From NCBI GenBank assembly GCA_016210425.1, contig JACQUE010000023.1, positions 1-5,382 of the forward strand: a DNA stretch of 5,382 bases, read 5' to 3'. Made by a program: the position numbers and the translations under genes. The first letter of the stretch is position 1. Each line of letters starts with the position of its first letter. The notes under the pieces were generated by a model. It was given only the letters and a program-made list of their open reading frames with translations. It did not search any database and was not told where the DNA came from. Origin of the DNA: Chloroflexota bacterium (GTDB lineage: Bacteria > Chloroflexota > Dehalococcoidia > JACQUE01). Of this stretch, positions 1 to 5,305 are shown piece by piece.

Positions 1-290
1 CTCCAATTACCACTGGCATCGATCGGTTCTTGGAATTGCTTTCGGTTGCACCTTACACTGCGGGCAAGCTCGTCATATTGGCTCCTCGCCAACGGGAGAA
101 AGCACTCAATGCCATTCTTCATAATTCGCACTATGTTGGACACCCGATGTACATGGAGAATAAGTTGGCATATATGTTCTACGACGAGTTCTTAAAGGCG
201 TATGCGTCCTTTGCGGGCGGAAGACCCGGATTGCAGGTCCTGCTTGAGAGGATGGGAAAGGCTATTACAAGACCAGCACTTACCCAGTGA
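1..290 (+). CDS. 3' end of a hypothetical protein, possibly restriction-endonuclease-like C-terminus
   Basis: The reading frame (first full codon at base 3) is open from the window edge to TGA at 288-290, about 95 residues, so the true start lies upstream. An internal TTG at base 30 could start a short protein, but the frame continues through it without a stop, so a truncated longer gene is more likely. The visible protein has a TTGIDRFLELL segment, then a hydrophobic strand KLVILAP followed by a basic RQREK stretch, and a tail rich in Met, Tyr and Phe. This pattern resembles, from memory, the C-terminal part of predicted PD-(D/E)XK restriction-type proteins, in which a 'TTxxxxGLxRF' helix precedes an 'xxIVAPxxRxxK' strand. 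The catalytic core would be off-window, so that assignment is weak. G+C here is about 49%, much lower than in the genes downstream, which suggests a different origin. It is on the same strand as the next gene but separated by 269 nt and a good promoter, so it is not part of that operon. Confidence 0.6.
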   Translation, partial: PITTGIDRFLELLSVAPYTAGKLVILAPRQREKALNAILHNSHYVGHPMYMENKLAYMFYDEFLKAYASFAGGRPGLQVLLERMGKAITRPALTQ

Positions 291-423
291 TTGCTTTCAG
301 CCTGTGCCTGGATGTTGTAAAGTGAACAATCCGAGCCTTCTCCCTGTACCATCCTCGCTGTATCTCTCGTGAGAGCAAGTTGCCATATCCGTTTGACCCC
401 ATACGCGTCTTCTTAAGCGCCAT

Positions 424-453
424 TTGACCACCTGACTTGTCCCCGCTTATAAT
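424..453 (+). promoter_or_regulatory. Sigma-70-type promoter for the lipid kinase-folE-GNAT-GT operon
   Basis: A -35 box TTGACC (424-429; consensus TTGACA) is followed by an 18-nt spacer and a perfect -10 box TATAAT (448-453). Transcription would begin near 459-460, leaving a leader of about 100 nt before the ATG at 560. This is the best promoter match I found on the + strand and it lies directly upstream of a run of closely spaced genes. The call rests only on sequence match and position. Confidence 0.65.
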
Positions 454-460
454 AGACTAT

Positions 461-474
461 CGCTTTCAGAAGCG
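461..474 (+). repeat. Hairpin/operator-like palindrome at the predicted transcription start
   Basis: CGCTT (461-465), TCAG (466-469) and AAGCG (470-474) form a perfect 5-bp inverted repeat with a 4-base centre. It starts one or two bases after the predicted +1. It could be a repressor operator overlapping the start site or a 5'-terminal RNA hairpin. Related TTCWGAA copies lie downstream at 516-522 and 542-548. Confidence 0.45.
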
Positions 475-550
475 AGAAGCGTTCAGACAATCAGGGGCAC
501 CGTCTGTAAACCACCTTCAGAAGCGCGCACTATATCTTTCCTTCTGAAAG
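463..550 (+). repeat. Inverted-repeat set (TTCWGAA motifs) in the leader
   Basis: CTTTCAGAAG at 463-472 has its exact 10-base reverse complement CTTCTGAAAG at 541-550. A further copy, TTCAGAAGCG at 516-525, repeats bases 465-474 exactly, and its first eight bases (516-523) can pair with 541-548 across a 17-nt loop. GAAGCG occurs three times (469-474, 476-481, 520-525) and a partial TTCAGA at 482-487. The full motif centres are 51 and 26 bases apart, roughly 5 and 2.5 helical turns. The set ends 9 bases before the ATG of the first operon gene. Either a protein-binding operator array or alternative RNA hairpins near the ribosome site would explain it; the sequence does not decide between them. 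Confidence 0.5.
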
Positions 551-559
551 TCAGGCCGG

Positions 560-1477
560 ATGAACAACGGTCCTATCGCCCTGATAGTGAACCCTGCTTC
601 CGCCGGCGGTGCTACAGGAAAGCGTTGGCCGGCGCTTAAACACCTCCTCGATAACAGCGGCCTCCGCTATGAGCCTATGTTTACTGAACGTAGGGGCCAT
701 GCCGCCGAGCTGGCGCGGCAGGCTGCGGAGCAGGGCTATCGAATGATAGCGGCTGTCGGCGGCGATGGCACCTTCCATCAGGTCGTAAACGGGCTGGCCC
801 AGACGGAGGCAATGGGCCACGTGGTCTTTGGGGCCATCCCCAGCGGCACGGGCAACGATTTCGCCCGCAACCTGAGGATACCGCGAGACCCGCAGCAGGC
901 CTGCAAGCGGCTGTTCGAGCCGAAAATACGGCGCATCGACGTGGGGGCCGTCGAGCACGACGTGGCCGGCGAGAAGAGGCGCACCCTCTTCCTGAGCGCC
1001 GCCGGGGCCGGCCTCGATGCTGCCGTCGTCGTAACAAGGGCGCGCTATCCGACGATGCTGCGCGGCCGGGCCGTCTACGCCTTCTGCCTATTCAGGAACA
1101 TCTTCGGCTACCGCAACAGCGAGGTCAGCCTTGTGCTGGACGGCAAAGAGCTATGGAGTAAGCGGGTGAAGATGATCGTGGTCAGCAATGGGCAATACTT
1201 TGGGGGCGGCATGAAGATCGCTCCCAAGGCGGATTACGCGGACGGTCGGCTGGACGTGGTGACCGTGGGGGATATTGGCAACCTTGCCTTCCTGCTGGCC
1301 TTGCCCTCCGTCTACACCGGCAGCCACCTCGGCCATCCCAAGGTCGAGGCCTGTCGGGCTGGCGAGGTGGAGATCCGCAGCCGGGAGGAGCTACCTCTGC
1401 AGGCCGACGGCGAGATCCTAGGCCATACGCCCTGTACCATACGCACCTTGCCCGGTGCCCTTGCCGTTCTTACTTAA
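560..1477 (+). CDS. YegS/DagK-type lipid kinase (diacylglycerol kinase family)
   Basis: A 305-residue protein of the usual length for bacterial NAD-kinase/diacylglycerol-kinase-fold lipid kinases (YegS, DgkB, BmrU type), which transfer phosphate from ATP to a lipid hydroxyl such as diacylglycerol at the cytoplasmic face of the membrane. Visible landmarks in order are the N-terminal strand and loop [12 protein letters not shown] (6-17), the nucleotide-binding GGDGT (67-71) inside [26 protein letters not shown] (94-103), AAGAGLDA (147-154), the [15 protein letters not shown] block (210-224) leading into DGRLDV, and the C-terminal QADGE (281-285). No signal peptide or transmembrane segment is evident, as expected for the soluble members. 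The ATG at 560 is preceded by a weak AGG (553-555) ribosome site, and the N-terminal motif begins at residue 6, so this start is preferred. It is the first gene after the 424-453 promoter and lies 20 nt before folE. The exact lipid substrate cannot be read from sequence; ceramide, sphingosine or undecaprenol are alternatives. Confidence 0.9.
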   Translation: MNNGPIALIVNPASAGGATGKRWPALKHLLDNSGLRYEPMFTERRGHAAELARQAAEQGYRMIAAVGGDGTFHQVVNGLAQTEAMGHVVFGAIPSGTGNDFARNLRIPRDPQQACKRLFEPKIRRIDVGAVEHDVAGEKRRTLFLSAAGAGLDAAVVVTRARYPTMLRGRAVYAFCLFRNIFGYRNSEVSLVLDGKELWSKRVKMIVVSNGQYFGGGMKIAPKADYADGRLDVVTVGDIGNLAFLLALPSVYTGSHLGHPKVEACRAGEVEIRSREELPLQADGEILGHTPCTIRTLPGALAVLT

Positions 1478-1497
1478 GACTTTCTCCAGGAGAAGCC

Positions 1498-2058
1498 TTG
1501 ATCGATACCGATAGAACCAAACAGGCTGTTAGCCAGATCATAGAGGCCATCGGTGAGGATCCGCGGCGTGAGGGTCTGCTTGATACGCCGCGGCGCGTCG
1601 CCGAGATGTATGTGGAGATGTTCTCCGGCCTAGGCGTGGACCCCCGCCAGGAGCTGATGATTGGCTTCGAGGAGGGCCACAACGAGATGGTGATCCTCAA
1701 GGACATCACCTTCTACTCCCTCTGCGAGCACCACCTACTGCCCTTCTACGGCGTTGTCCACATCGGCTACGTGCCCAACGGACGGGTGGTCGGCATCAGC
1801 AAGCTGGCCCGGGTCGTGGAGATACTCTCGCGCCGCCCGCAACTCCAGGAGCGCCTGACCACGCAGCTCGCCGACACGATCATGGAGACGCTCCAGCCCG
1901 ATGGCGTAGCCGTCGTCGTGCAGGCGGAGCACCTCTGTATCACCATGCGCGGCATCAAGAAGCCGGGCAGCAACATCATCACCTCGGCCATGCGCGGCCG
2001 CTTTCGGGCCAGCGCCGTCAGCCGGGGCGAATTCTTATCCCTCGTGCAAGGTGGGTAG
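1498..2058 (+). CDS. folE: GTP cyclohydrolase I (FolE)
   Basis: This enzyme converts GTP to 7,8-dihydroneopterin triphosphate and formate, the entry step of folate and pterin biosynthesis (also feeding queuosine); it normally works as a cytoplasmic homodecamer. The 186-residue protein shows the early [16 protein letters not shown] block (20-35), the zinc and active-site loop [10 protein letters not shown] (74-83), [23 protein letters not shown] (99-121), and [10 protein letters not shown] (143-152). By comparison with the E. coli enzyme, zinc ligands are Cys76, His79 and Cys147, and His78 and His145 match the catalytic histidines, so it looks active as a type IA enzyme. The TTG start at 1498 is supported by an AGGAGA ribosome site (1488-1493) four bases upstream and by alignment of the N-terminus with the family. 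It follows the lipid kinase by 20 nt and its stop abuts the next gene, so it is co-transcribed; no functional link with its neighbours is obvious. Confidence 0.97.
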   Translation: MIDTDRTKQAVSQIIEAIGEDPRREGLLDTPRRVAEMYVEMFSGLGVDPRQELMIGFEEGHNEMVILKDITFYSLCEHHLLPFYGVVHIGYVPNGRVVGISKLARVVEILSRRPQLQERLTTQLADTIMETLQPDGVAVVVQAEHLCITMRGIKKPGSNIITSAMRGRFRASAVSRGEFLSLVQGG

Positions 2059-2059
2059 A

Positions 2060-3052
2060 ATGACGGTGTGCACAGCCCTATCGGTTAGAACCGAGGATAT
2101 CGCCGCCATCGAGGCCGAATGGCGGGAGTTCCTCCCGGCCACCTCCGCCAACCGCGTCTTCGCCATGCCGGCCTGGGACCGCGTCTGGCTGGACTGCCTC
2201 TCGCACGGCGCAGAGCCCCATCTGCTGTCGGTGCGGCGCGAGGGCAAGCTGGTGGGACTGGCCCCTCTGATGCAACGCGGCGGGGAGATCACCTTCCTGG
2301 GCAGCGCCGATGTCTGCGATTACCTCGACTTCATAGTGGCGACGGGCCACGAGCAGGAGGTCTTCGAGGCCATTCTGGAGCATCTGGAGGGCCTGCCCTG
2401 GCGAAATATGCACCTGGAGTCCGTGCCGGGCGACTCACCCACGATAGCGCAGCTTCTTCCTCTCGCCCGAAAGCGCGGGTATCTGGCGGACTGCATGGAT
2501 GAGGACGTGTGCCCGCGCATCGATCTGCCGGGCGACTGGGAGGCCTACCTGACCTCGCTGACGAAGAAGGACCGCCACGAGCTGCGACGCAAGCTGCGCC
2601 GCCTCCAGGCCGACGGCGAAGTCCGCTACTACGCGGTCGACAACTCCGACGACCTGGGGCCGGACCTGGACGATTTCCTGCGCCTCTACCGCCTAGGACG
2701 GACAGAGAAGGTGGGCTTCCTTACGCCGGAGCGAGAGGCCTTCTTCCGCAGGATGGCCTCCGCCATGGCGGAGCTTGACTGCCTGCGGCTTCGCTTTCTG
2801 GAGGTGGACGGCAAGCGTGTCTCCTCCGTCATCTGCTTCGACCACGCCGGCACCATCTCCCTCTACAACAGCGGCTTCGACCCGGCCTACCAGAGCCTCA
2901 GCGTTGGCCTGCTCCTCAAGGCGATGTGCGTCCGCGAGGCCATCGCGTCCGGCAAGAAGGTCTTCGATTTCCTGCGGGGCTCCGAGCCCTATAAGTATGA
3001 CCTGGGAGGCCGCAACCTCACGCTCTTCACCTGCCACATAACGCGCACCTAG
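2060..3052 (+). CDS. GNAT-fold acyltransferase of the BcsL/CelD (Acetyltransf_6) family
   Basis: A 330-residue cytoplasmic protein with the pattern of the BcsL/CelD group ('acetyltransferase involved in cellulose biosynthesis'), a double GNAT fold related to FemAB peptidyl transferases. The N-terminal half has FAMPAWDRVWLD (34-45), then PHLLSVRREGKLVGLAPLM (53-71), a GNAT-like strand run. The C-terminal half has the basic KKDRHELRRKLRRL (169-182), then CLRLRFLEVDGKRVSSVICF (241-260), TISLYNSGFDPAYQSLSVG (265-283) and the hallmark FDFLRGSEPYKYDLG (302-316). ATG 2060 is chosen because it lies one base after the folE stop with AAGGTG (2048-2053) six bases upstream; an in-frame GTG at 2051 would add three residues and overlap that site. 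Family members act in exopolysaccharide or glycolipid loci, usually with unproven acyl donor and acceptor, so substrate is open. The next gene starts 17 nt downstream. Its base composition matches the flanking operon genes. Confidence 0.82.
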   Translation: MTVCTALSVRTEDIAAIEAEWREFLPATSANRVFAMPAWDRVWLDCLSHGAEPHLLSVRREGKLVGLAPLMQRGGEITFLGSADVCDYLDFIVATGHEQEVFEAILEHLEGLPWRNMHLESVPGDSPTIAQLLPLARKRGYLADCMDEDVCPRIDLPGDWEAYLTSLTKKDRHELRRKLRRLQADGEVRYYAVDNSDDLGPDLDDFLRLYRLGRTEKVGFLTPEREAFFRRMASAMAELDCLRLRFLEVDGKRVSSVICFDHAGTISLYNSGFDPAYQSLSVGLLLKAMCVREAIASGKKVFDFLRGSEPYKYDLGGRNLTLFTCHITRT

Positions 3053-3069
3053 GAGCAAGTCAGTAACCA

Positions 3070-4311
3070 GTGTTGCAGATAGCCATCTTCAGCGTCCATA
3101 GCTGCCCTCTCGCCCCCCTTGGCGGCCAGAAGACCGGGGGGATGAACGTCTATGTCCAGCAGTCGGCGCGCGAGCTGGCGCAGCGAGGGCACCAGGTTGA
3201 CATCTTCACCCGCTGGCACGATTCCGATCTGCCGGAGCTGATTGAGGCCGAGCCCAACCTGCGCGTAATCCACATCGAGGCGGGGGACAGGGTCGAGTTG
3301 GCCCCCGACGACATCTACCCGCATCTGCCGGCCTTCACAGCCGGCGTCCGCGCCTACGCCCAGCGCCATGCCCGCCGCTACGACCTCATCCACAGCCACT
3401 ACTGGCTCTCCGGCCTGGTGGGGCTCTCCCTGCAAGCCGAATGGCACATACCCCACATCGCCATGTTCCACACCCTGGGCGAGGTGAAGCGCCGCGCCCG
3501 CGTGGGTGAATCAGAATCCGATTTGCGCATCGAGGCGGAGCGCCGCGTAGTCGCCGGCGCCGACAGGATCGTCGGATCGACGGCCCATGAGCGCGATAGC
3601 CTCATCCGCCTCTACGGCGCCGACCCTGGCCGGATCGAGATCATCCCCTGCGGCGTCGACTTGGACCTCTTCCGGCCAATCGACAAGCTCCAGGCCCGGC
3701 AGAAGTTGGGCCTGAACGAGCAGCACATCCTCCTCTACGTAGGCCGCATCGAGCCCCTCAAGGGCATCGACATCCTGATCAGCGCCGTCTCGCGCCTGGA
3801 GGGCAAGCGGGAGGTATCGGTCCTGGTCATCGGCGGCGATGGCCGCAACGAGGAGATGGAGCGGCTGCGGCGACTAGCGCGTGAGAAGGGCGTCGCCGAG
3901 CAAGTCAGTTTCCTTGGCGCCGTGGAGCAGCAGAAGCTGCCCCTCTTCTACAGCGCCGCCGACGTCTGCGTCCTGCCCTCCCATTACGAGAGCTTCGGGC
4001 TGGTGGCCCTGGAGTCGCTAGCCTGCGGGACGCCGGTGGTGGCATCCAGGGTGGGCGGCTTACCCGCCACCGTCCACGATGGAAGCAACGGTTACCTCAT
4101 CCCCTGGCGCTGCCCGGAGGCCTTCGCGGAGAGGCTGGAGCTTCTGCTGGAGAGCGACCTGCTGCGCCAGAACCTGGGGCATGCGGCCCGCGCCTCGGTG
4201 GAGCGCTATAGCTGGAGCTACGTGGCAGAGCGCACCATCCAGCTTTACGGGGCCGTCCTGACCACCCGCGGCCGGGCGAGCGCCCAGTTGCCACCTGCGG
4301 GCCTGGTATGA
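3070..4311 (+). CDS. GT4-family glycosyltransferase, MshA-like
   Basis: A 413-residue GT-B retaining glycosyltransferase. The N-terminal acceptor domain has SVHSCPLAPLGGQKTGGMNVYV (8-29) with Asn26, NLRVIHIEAG (63-72), HSHYWLSG (108-115) and FHTLGEVK (133-140). The C-terminal nucleotide-sugar domain has VGRIEPLKG (224-232; Arg226 and Lys231 for the donor phosphates) and the EX7E pair Glu307/Glu315 in HYESFGLVALES. The closest family I can recall is MshA, which joins UDP-GlcNAc to inositol-1-phosphate in mycothiol synthesis; sucrose-phosphate synthase-like and BshA-like enzymes are alternatives. Against C. glutamicum MshA as remembered, Tyr111, Thr135 and Arg153 match the inositol-phosphate binders, but the Lys78 position is Pro79, so the acceptor may differ. 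GTG 3070 is the first possible start, since an in-frame TAA sits at 3064-3066. AGGAG (3051-3055), overlapping the upstream stop, is 14 bases away, which is rather far. It is the last gene before a terminator-like hairpin. Confidence 0.88.
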   Translation: MLQIAIFSVHSCPLAPLGGQKTGGMNVYVQQSARELAQRGHQVDIFTRWHDSDLPELIEAEPNLRVIHIEAGDRVELAPDDIYPHLPAFTAGVRAYAQRHARRYDLIHSHYWLSGLVGLSLQAEWHIPHIAMFHTLGEVKRRARVGESESDLRIEAERRVVAGADRIVGSTAHERDSLIRLYGADPGRIEIIPCGVDLDLFRPIDKLQARQKLGLNEQHILLYVGRIEPLKGIDILISAVSRLEGKREVSVLVIGGDGRNEEMERLRRLAREKGVAEQVSFLGAVEQQKLPLFYSAADVCVLPSHYESFGLVALESLACGTPVVASRVGGLPATVHDGSNGYLIPWRCPEAFAERLELLLESDLLRQNLGHAARASVERYSWSYVAERTIQLYGAVLTTRGRASAQLPPAGLV

Positions 4312-4336
4312 TAGCGTTACGTGGTTGAGCGGGAGG

Positions 4337-4362
4337 CGGGGGCTGGGTCTGGCCCCCGTTTT
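4337..4362 (+). terminator. Probable rho-independent terminator after the glycosyltransferase
   Basis: CGGGGGC (4337-4343) and GCCCCCG (4352-4358) form a perfect 7-bp, all G-C stem around an 8-base loop, directly followed by TTTT (4359-4362). It begins 25 nt after the glycosyltransferase stop. The T-run is short, so termination may be partial and allow read-through into the deacetylase gene, which has little room for a promoter of its own between the hairpin and its ribosome site. Confidence 0.65.
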
Positions 4363-4395
4363 GAGTCGTGCGCGTAGACCTTAGGAGGCCTGAAC

Positions 4396-5112
4396 ATGAC
4401 CGATGAAGAGCTAAACCGGGTCCTGATGGTGATGGCACACCCCGATGACGCCGAGTTCTCCAGTGCCGGCACCGTGGCGAAGTGGGCCGAAGAGGGGCGG
4501 GAGGTCTATTACGTCATCTGCACGAATGGAGATAAGGGCAGCAGCGACCCGGAGATGACACCCGGACGCCTGGCAATCATCCGCGAGCAGGAGCAACGCG
4601 CTGCCGCTGCCGTGCTAGGCGTGAAGGAGGTCGTCTTCCTGGGCTACGGAGATGGCGAACTGGAGGACACGCGCGAGTTCCGGGGCAAGATCGTACGCCT
4701 GATCCGCAAGTATAAGCCCGACATCGTCGTCACGATGAACCCCTACGCCCACGGCAACATCTTCGTTCAGCACCGCGACCATCGCATGTGCGGCACTGCC
4801 ACCCTCGACGCCATCTACCCCTACTCCCGGGACCGCCTCCATTTTCCTGAGCACATCAAGGAGGGCCTGGAGCCCCACAAGGTGAAGGAGGTCTACCTGA
4901 CCGGCGCCGGCTCAGAGGCCAACGTCTGGGTGAACATCGAGGAGACGCTGGACAAGAAGGTGGACGCCCTCCTTTGCCACAGGAGCCAGATCGGCAACCG
5001 CACCAAAGAGGAGTTCATGGAGGGCTGGCGCAACATGGCGGCCAGAATGTCGCCTCCGCCCGAAGGCATGCGCTACGCCGAGTCCTTCCGCCGCATCGAG
5101 CTGCGGCGGTGA
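4396..5112 (+). CDS. PIG-L/LmbE-family zinc-dependent N-deacetylase
   Basis: A 238-residue protein of the PIG-L (LmbE) fold, whose members remove acetyl groups from N-acetylglucosaminyl compounds (MshB in mycothiol, BshB in bacillithiol, PIG-L in GPI anchors). The signature AHPDDAEF (14-21) supplies zinc ligands His15 and Asp18 and the catalytic base Asp17. The second zinc-site motif HRDHR (126-130) supplies His129, and CHRSQIG (194-200) matches the usual late H-x-SQ element. CTNGDKGSSD (42-51) and a Rossmann-like VKEVVFLGYGDGELED run (76-91) are also typical. No signal peptide or membrane segment is seen, so it acts in the cytoplasm. The length is closer to BshB and general LmbE proteins than to the roughly 300-residue MshB. 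ATG 4396 has a perfect AGGAGG (4383-4388) seven bases upstream. It lies 84 nt after the MshA-like glycosyltransferase, and the pairing suggests deacetylation of that enzyme's product, though a terminator-like hairpin sits between them. Confidence 0.92.
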   Translation: MTDEELNRVLMVMAHPDDAEFSSAGTVAKWAEEGREVYYVICTNGDKGSSDPEMTPGRLAIIREQEQRAAAAVLGVKEVVFLGYGDGELEDTREFRGKIVRLIRKYKPDIVVTMNPYAHGNIFVQHRDHRMCGTATLDAIYPYSRDRLHFPEHIKEGLEPHKVKEVYLTGAGSEANVWVNIEETLDKKVDALLCHRSQIGNRTKEEFMEGWRNMAARMSPPPEGMRYAESFRRIELRR

Positions 5113-5197
5113 AAAACCGTCCCAGGGAGTGTAGAGGGACCGCACCCCTCTGCCAGAGGTTCAGGGGGTCGGCTTGAACCAATGTCCGTAGGCAATT

Positions 5198-5256
5198 GCC
5201 ATGCTAAGCGAAGCATCTTGTAGCTTGAGGCAAGACCCTTGCTGCGCTCGGGTGAC
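5198..5256. repeat. Probable interspersed palindromic repeat element
   Basis: Left arm 5198-5220 (containing ATGCTAAGCGAAGCATCTTG) and right arm 5231-5256 (containing CAAGACCCTTGCTGCGCTC) are imperfect inverted repeats around a 10-base centre. TCTTG (5216-5220) pairs with CAAGA (5231-5235), AGC (5212-5214) with GCT (5241-5243), and AGCG (5207-5210) with CGCT (5245-5248). The AGCGAAGC core and the CTGCGCTC counterpart resemble a short interspersed repeat I recall from Chloroflexota and some other bacterial genomes (a form like GTCATGCTGAGCGAAGCGAA). The family match is from memory; the inverted-repeat structure is seen directly. Confidence 0.5.
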
Positions 5257-5273
5257 GCGGATGCATCCTGCGT
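5255..5273. repeat. Near-perfect 19-bp palindrome upstream of the PHP phosphatase gene
   Basis: A perfect 10-bp palindrome GGATGCATCC (5259-5268) is flanked by ACGC (5255-5258) and GCGT (5270-5273), giving 9-bp half sites with one unpaired T at 5269. It lies 32 bases before the TTG start of the next gene, a position suitable for a dimeric regulator or an RNA hairpin. It adjoins the interspersed repeat, so it may instead be part of that element. Confidence 0.4.
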
Positions 5274-5305
5274 GGAGCACGTCTGTCTTTGGCGAGTAGC
5301 AAACC

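Larger units (their letters stand above)
291..559 (+). other. Non-coding leader/intergenic region with promoter and repeats
   Basis: No convincing gene is seen in these 269 bases. G+C is about 49%, like the preceding gene fragment and unlike the following operon. The first part (291-420) holds only a small hairpin, CTCTC-GT-GAGAG at 364-375, with no T-tract, so I do not call a terminator for the upstream gene. The second part holds a sigma-70 promoter and a cluster of TTCAGAAGCG-type repeats, listed separately. Confidence 0.7.
5113..5305 (+). other. Structured intergenic region before the PHP phosphatase gene
   Basis: These 193 bases hold no credible gene but many inverted repeats. CCTCT-GCC-AGAGG (5147-5159) and GGTTCA/TGAACC (5158-5163 and 5175-5180, 11-nt loop) are overlapping small hairpins without a T-tract, so they are weak terminator candidates for the deacetylase gene. 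A perfect GGCAATTGCC palindrome is at 5191-5200. The repeat at 5198-5256 and the palindrome at 5255-5273 are listed separately. I see no convincing promoter for the downstream gene. Confidence 0.6.

Noticed and set aside
364..375. CTCTC-GT-GAGAG hairpin downstream of the first gene fragment
   Set aside because: Only 5 bp with a 2-base loop and no following T-run, so not supportable as a terminator.
551..1037. Long minus-strand reading frames opposite the lipid kinase gene
   Set aside because: They are antisense shadows in GC-rich coding DNA; their translations are low-complexity, rich in Arg, Pro and Ala or without family motifs, while the + strand carries complete kinase motifs.
2051..2059. 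Upstream GTG start for the GNAT gene
   Set aside because: It would place the start inside the AAGGTGG ribosome site; ATG 2060 has proper spacing and sits just after the folE stop.
2119..3058. Additional + and - frames inside the GNAT gene, including a 127-residue and a 121-residue frame
   Set aside because: They overlap a complete GNAT gene in other frames, have Arg/Ala/Gly-biased composition and show no recognisable domain or ribosome site.
4304..4312. Extended -10-like TGG-TATGAT overlapping the GT stop codon
   Set aside because: TTGCCA at 4288-4293 is only 13 nt upstream, too close for a -35 box, and any transcript would run straight into the terminator-like hairpin; too weak to call as a promoter.
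4097..4438. Minus-strand 113-residue frame across the GT 3' end and terminator
   Set aside because: It is rich in Pro, Ser, Gly and Arg, runs through the hairpin, and has no motif; it is a shadow of high-GC sequence.
5147..5180. Overlapping hairpins after the deacetylase stop, considered as terminator or riboswitch
   Set aside because: The stems are short (5 and 6 bp), mutually exclusive, lack a T-tract, and match no riboswitch core I know.
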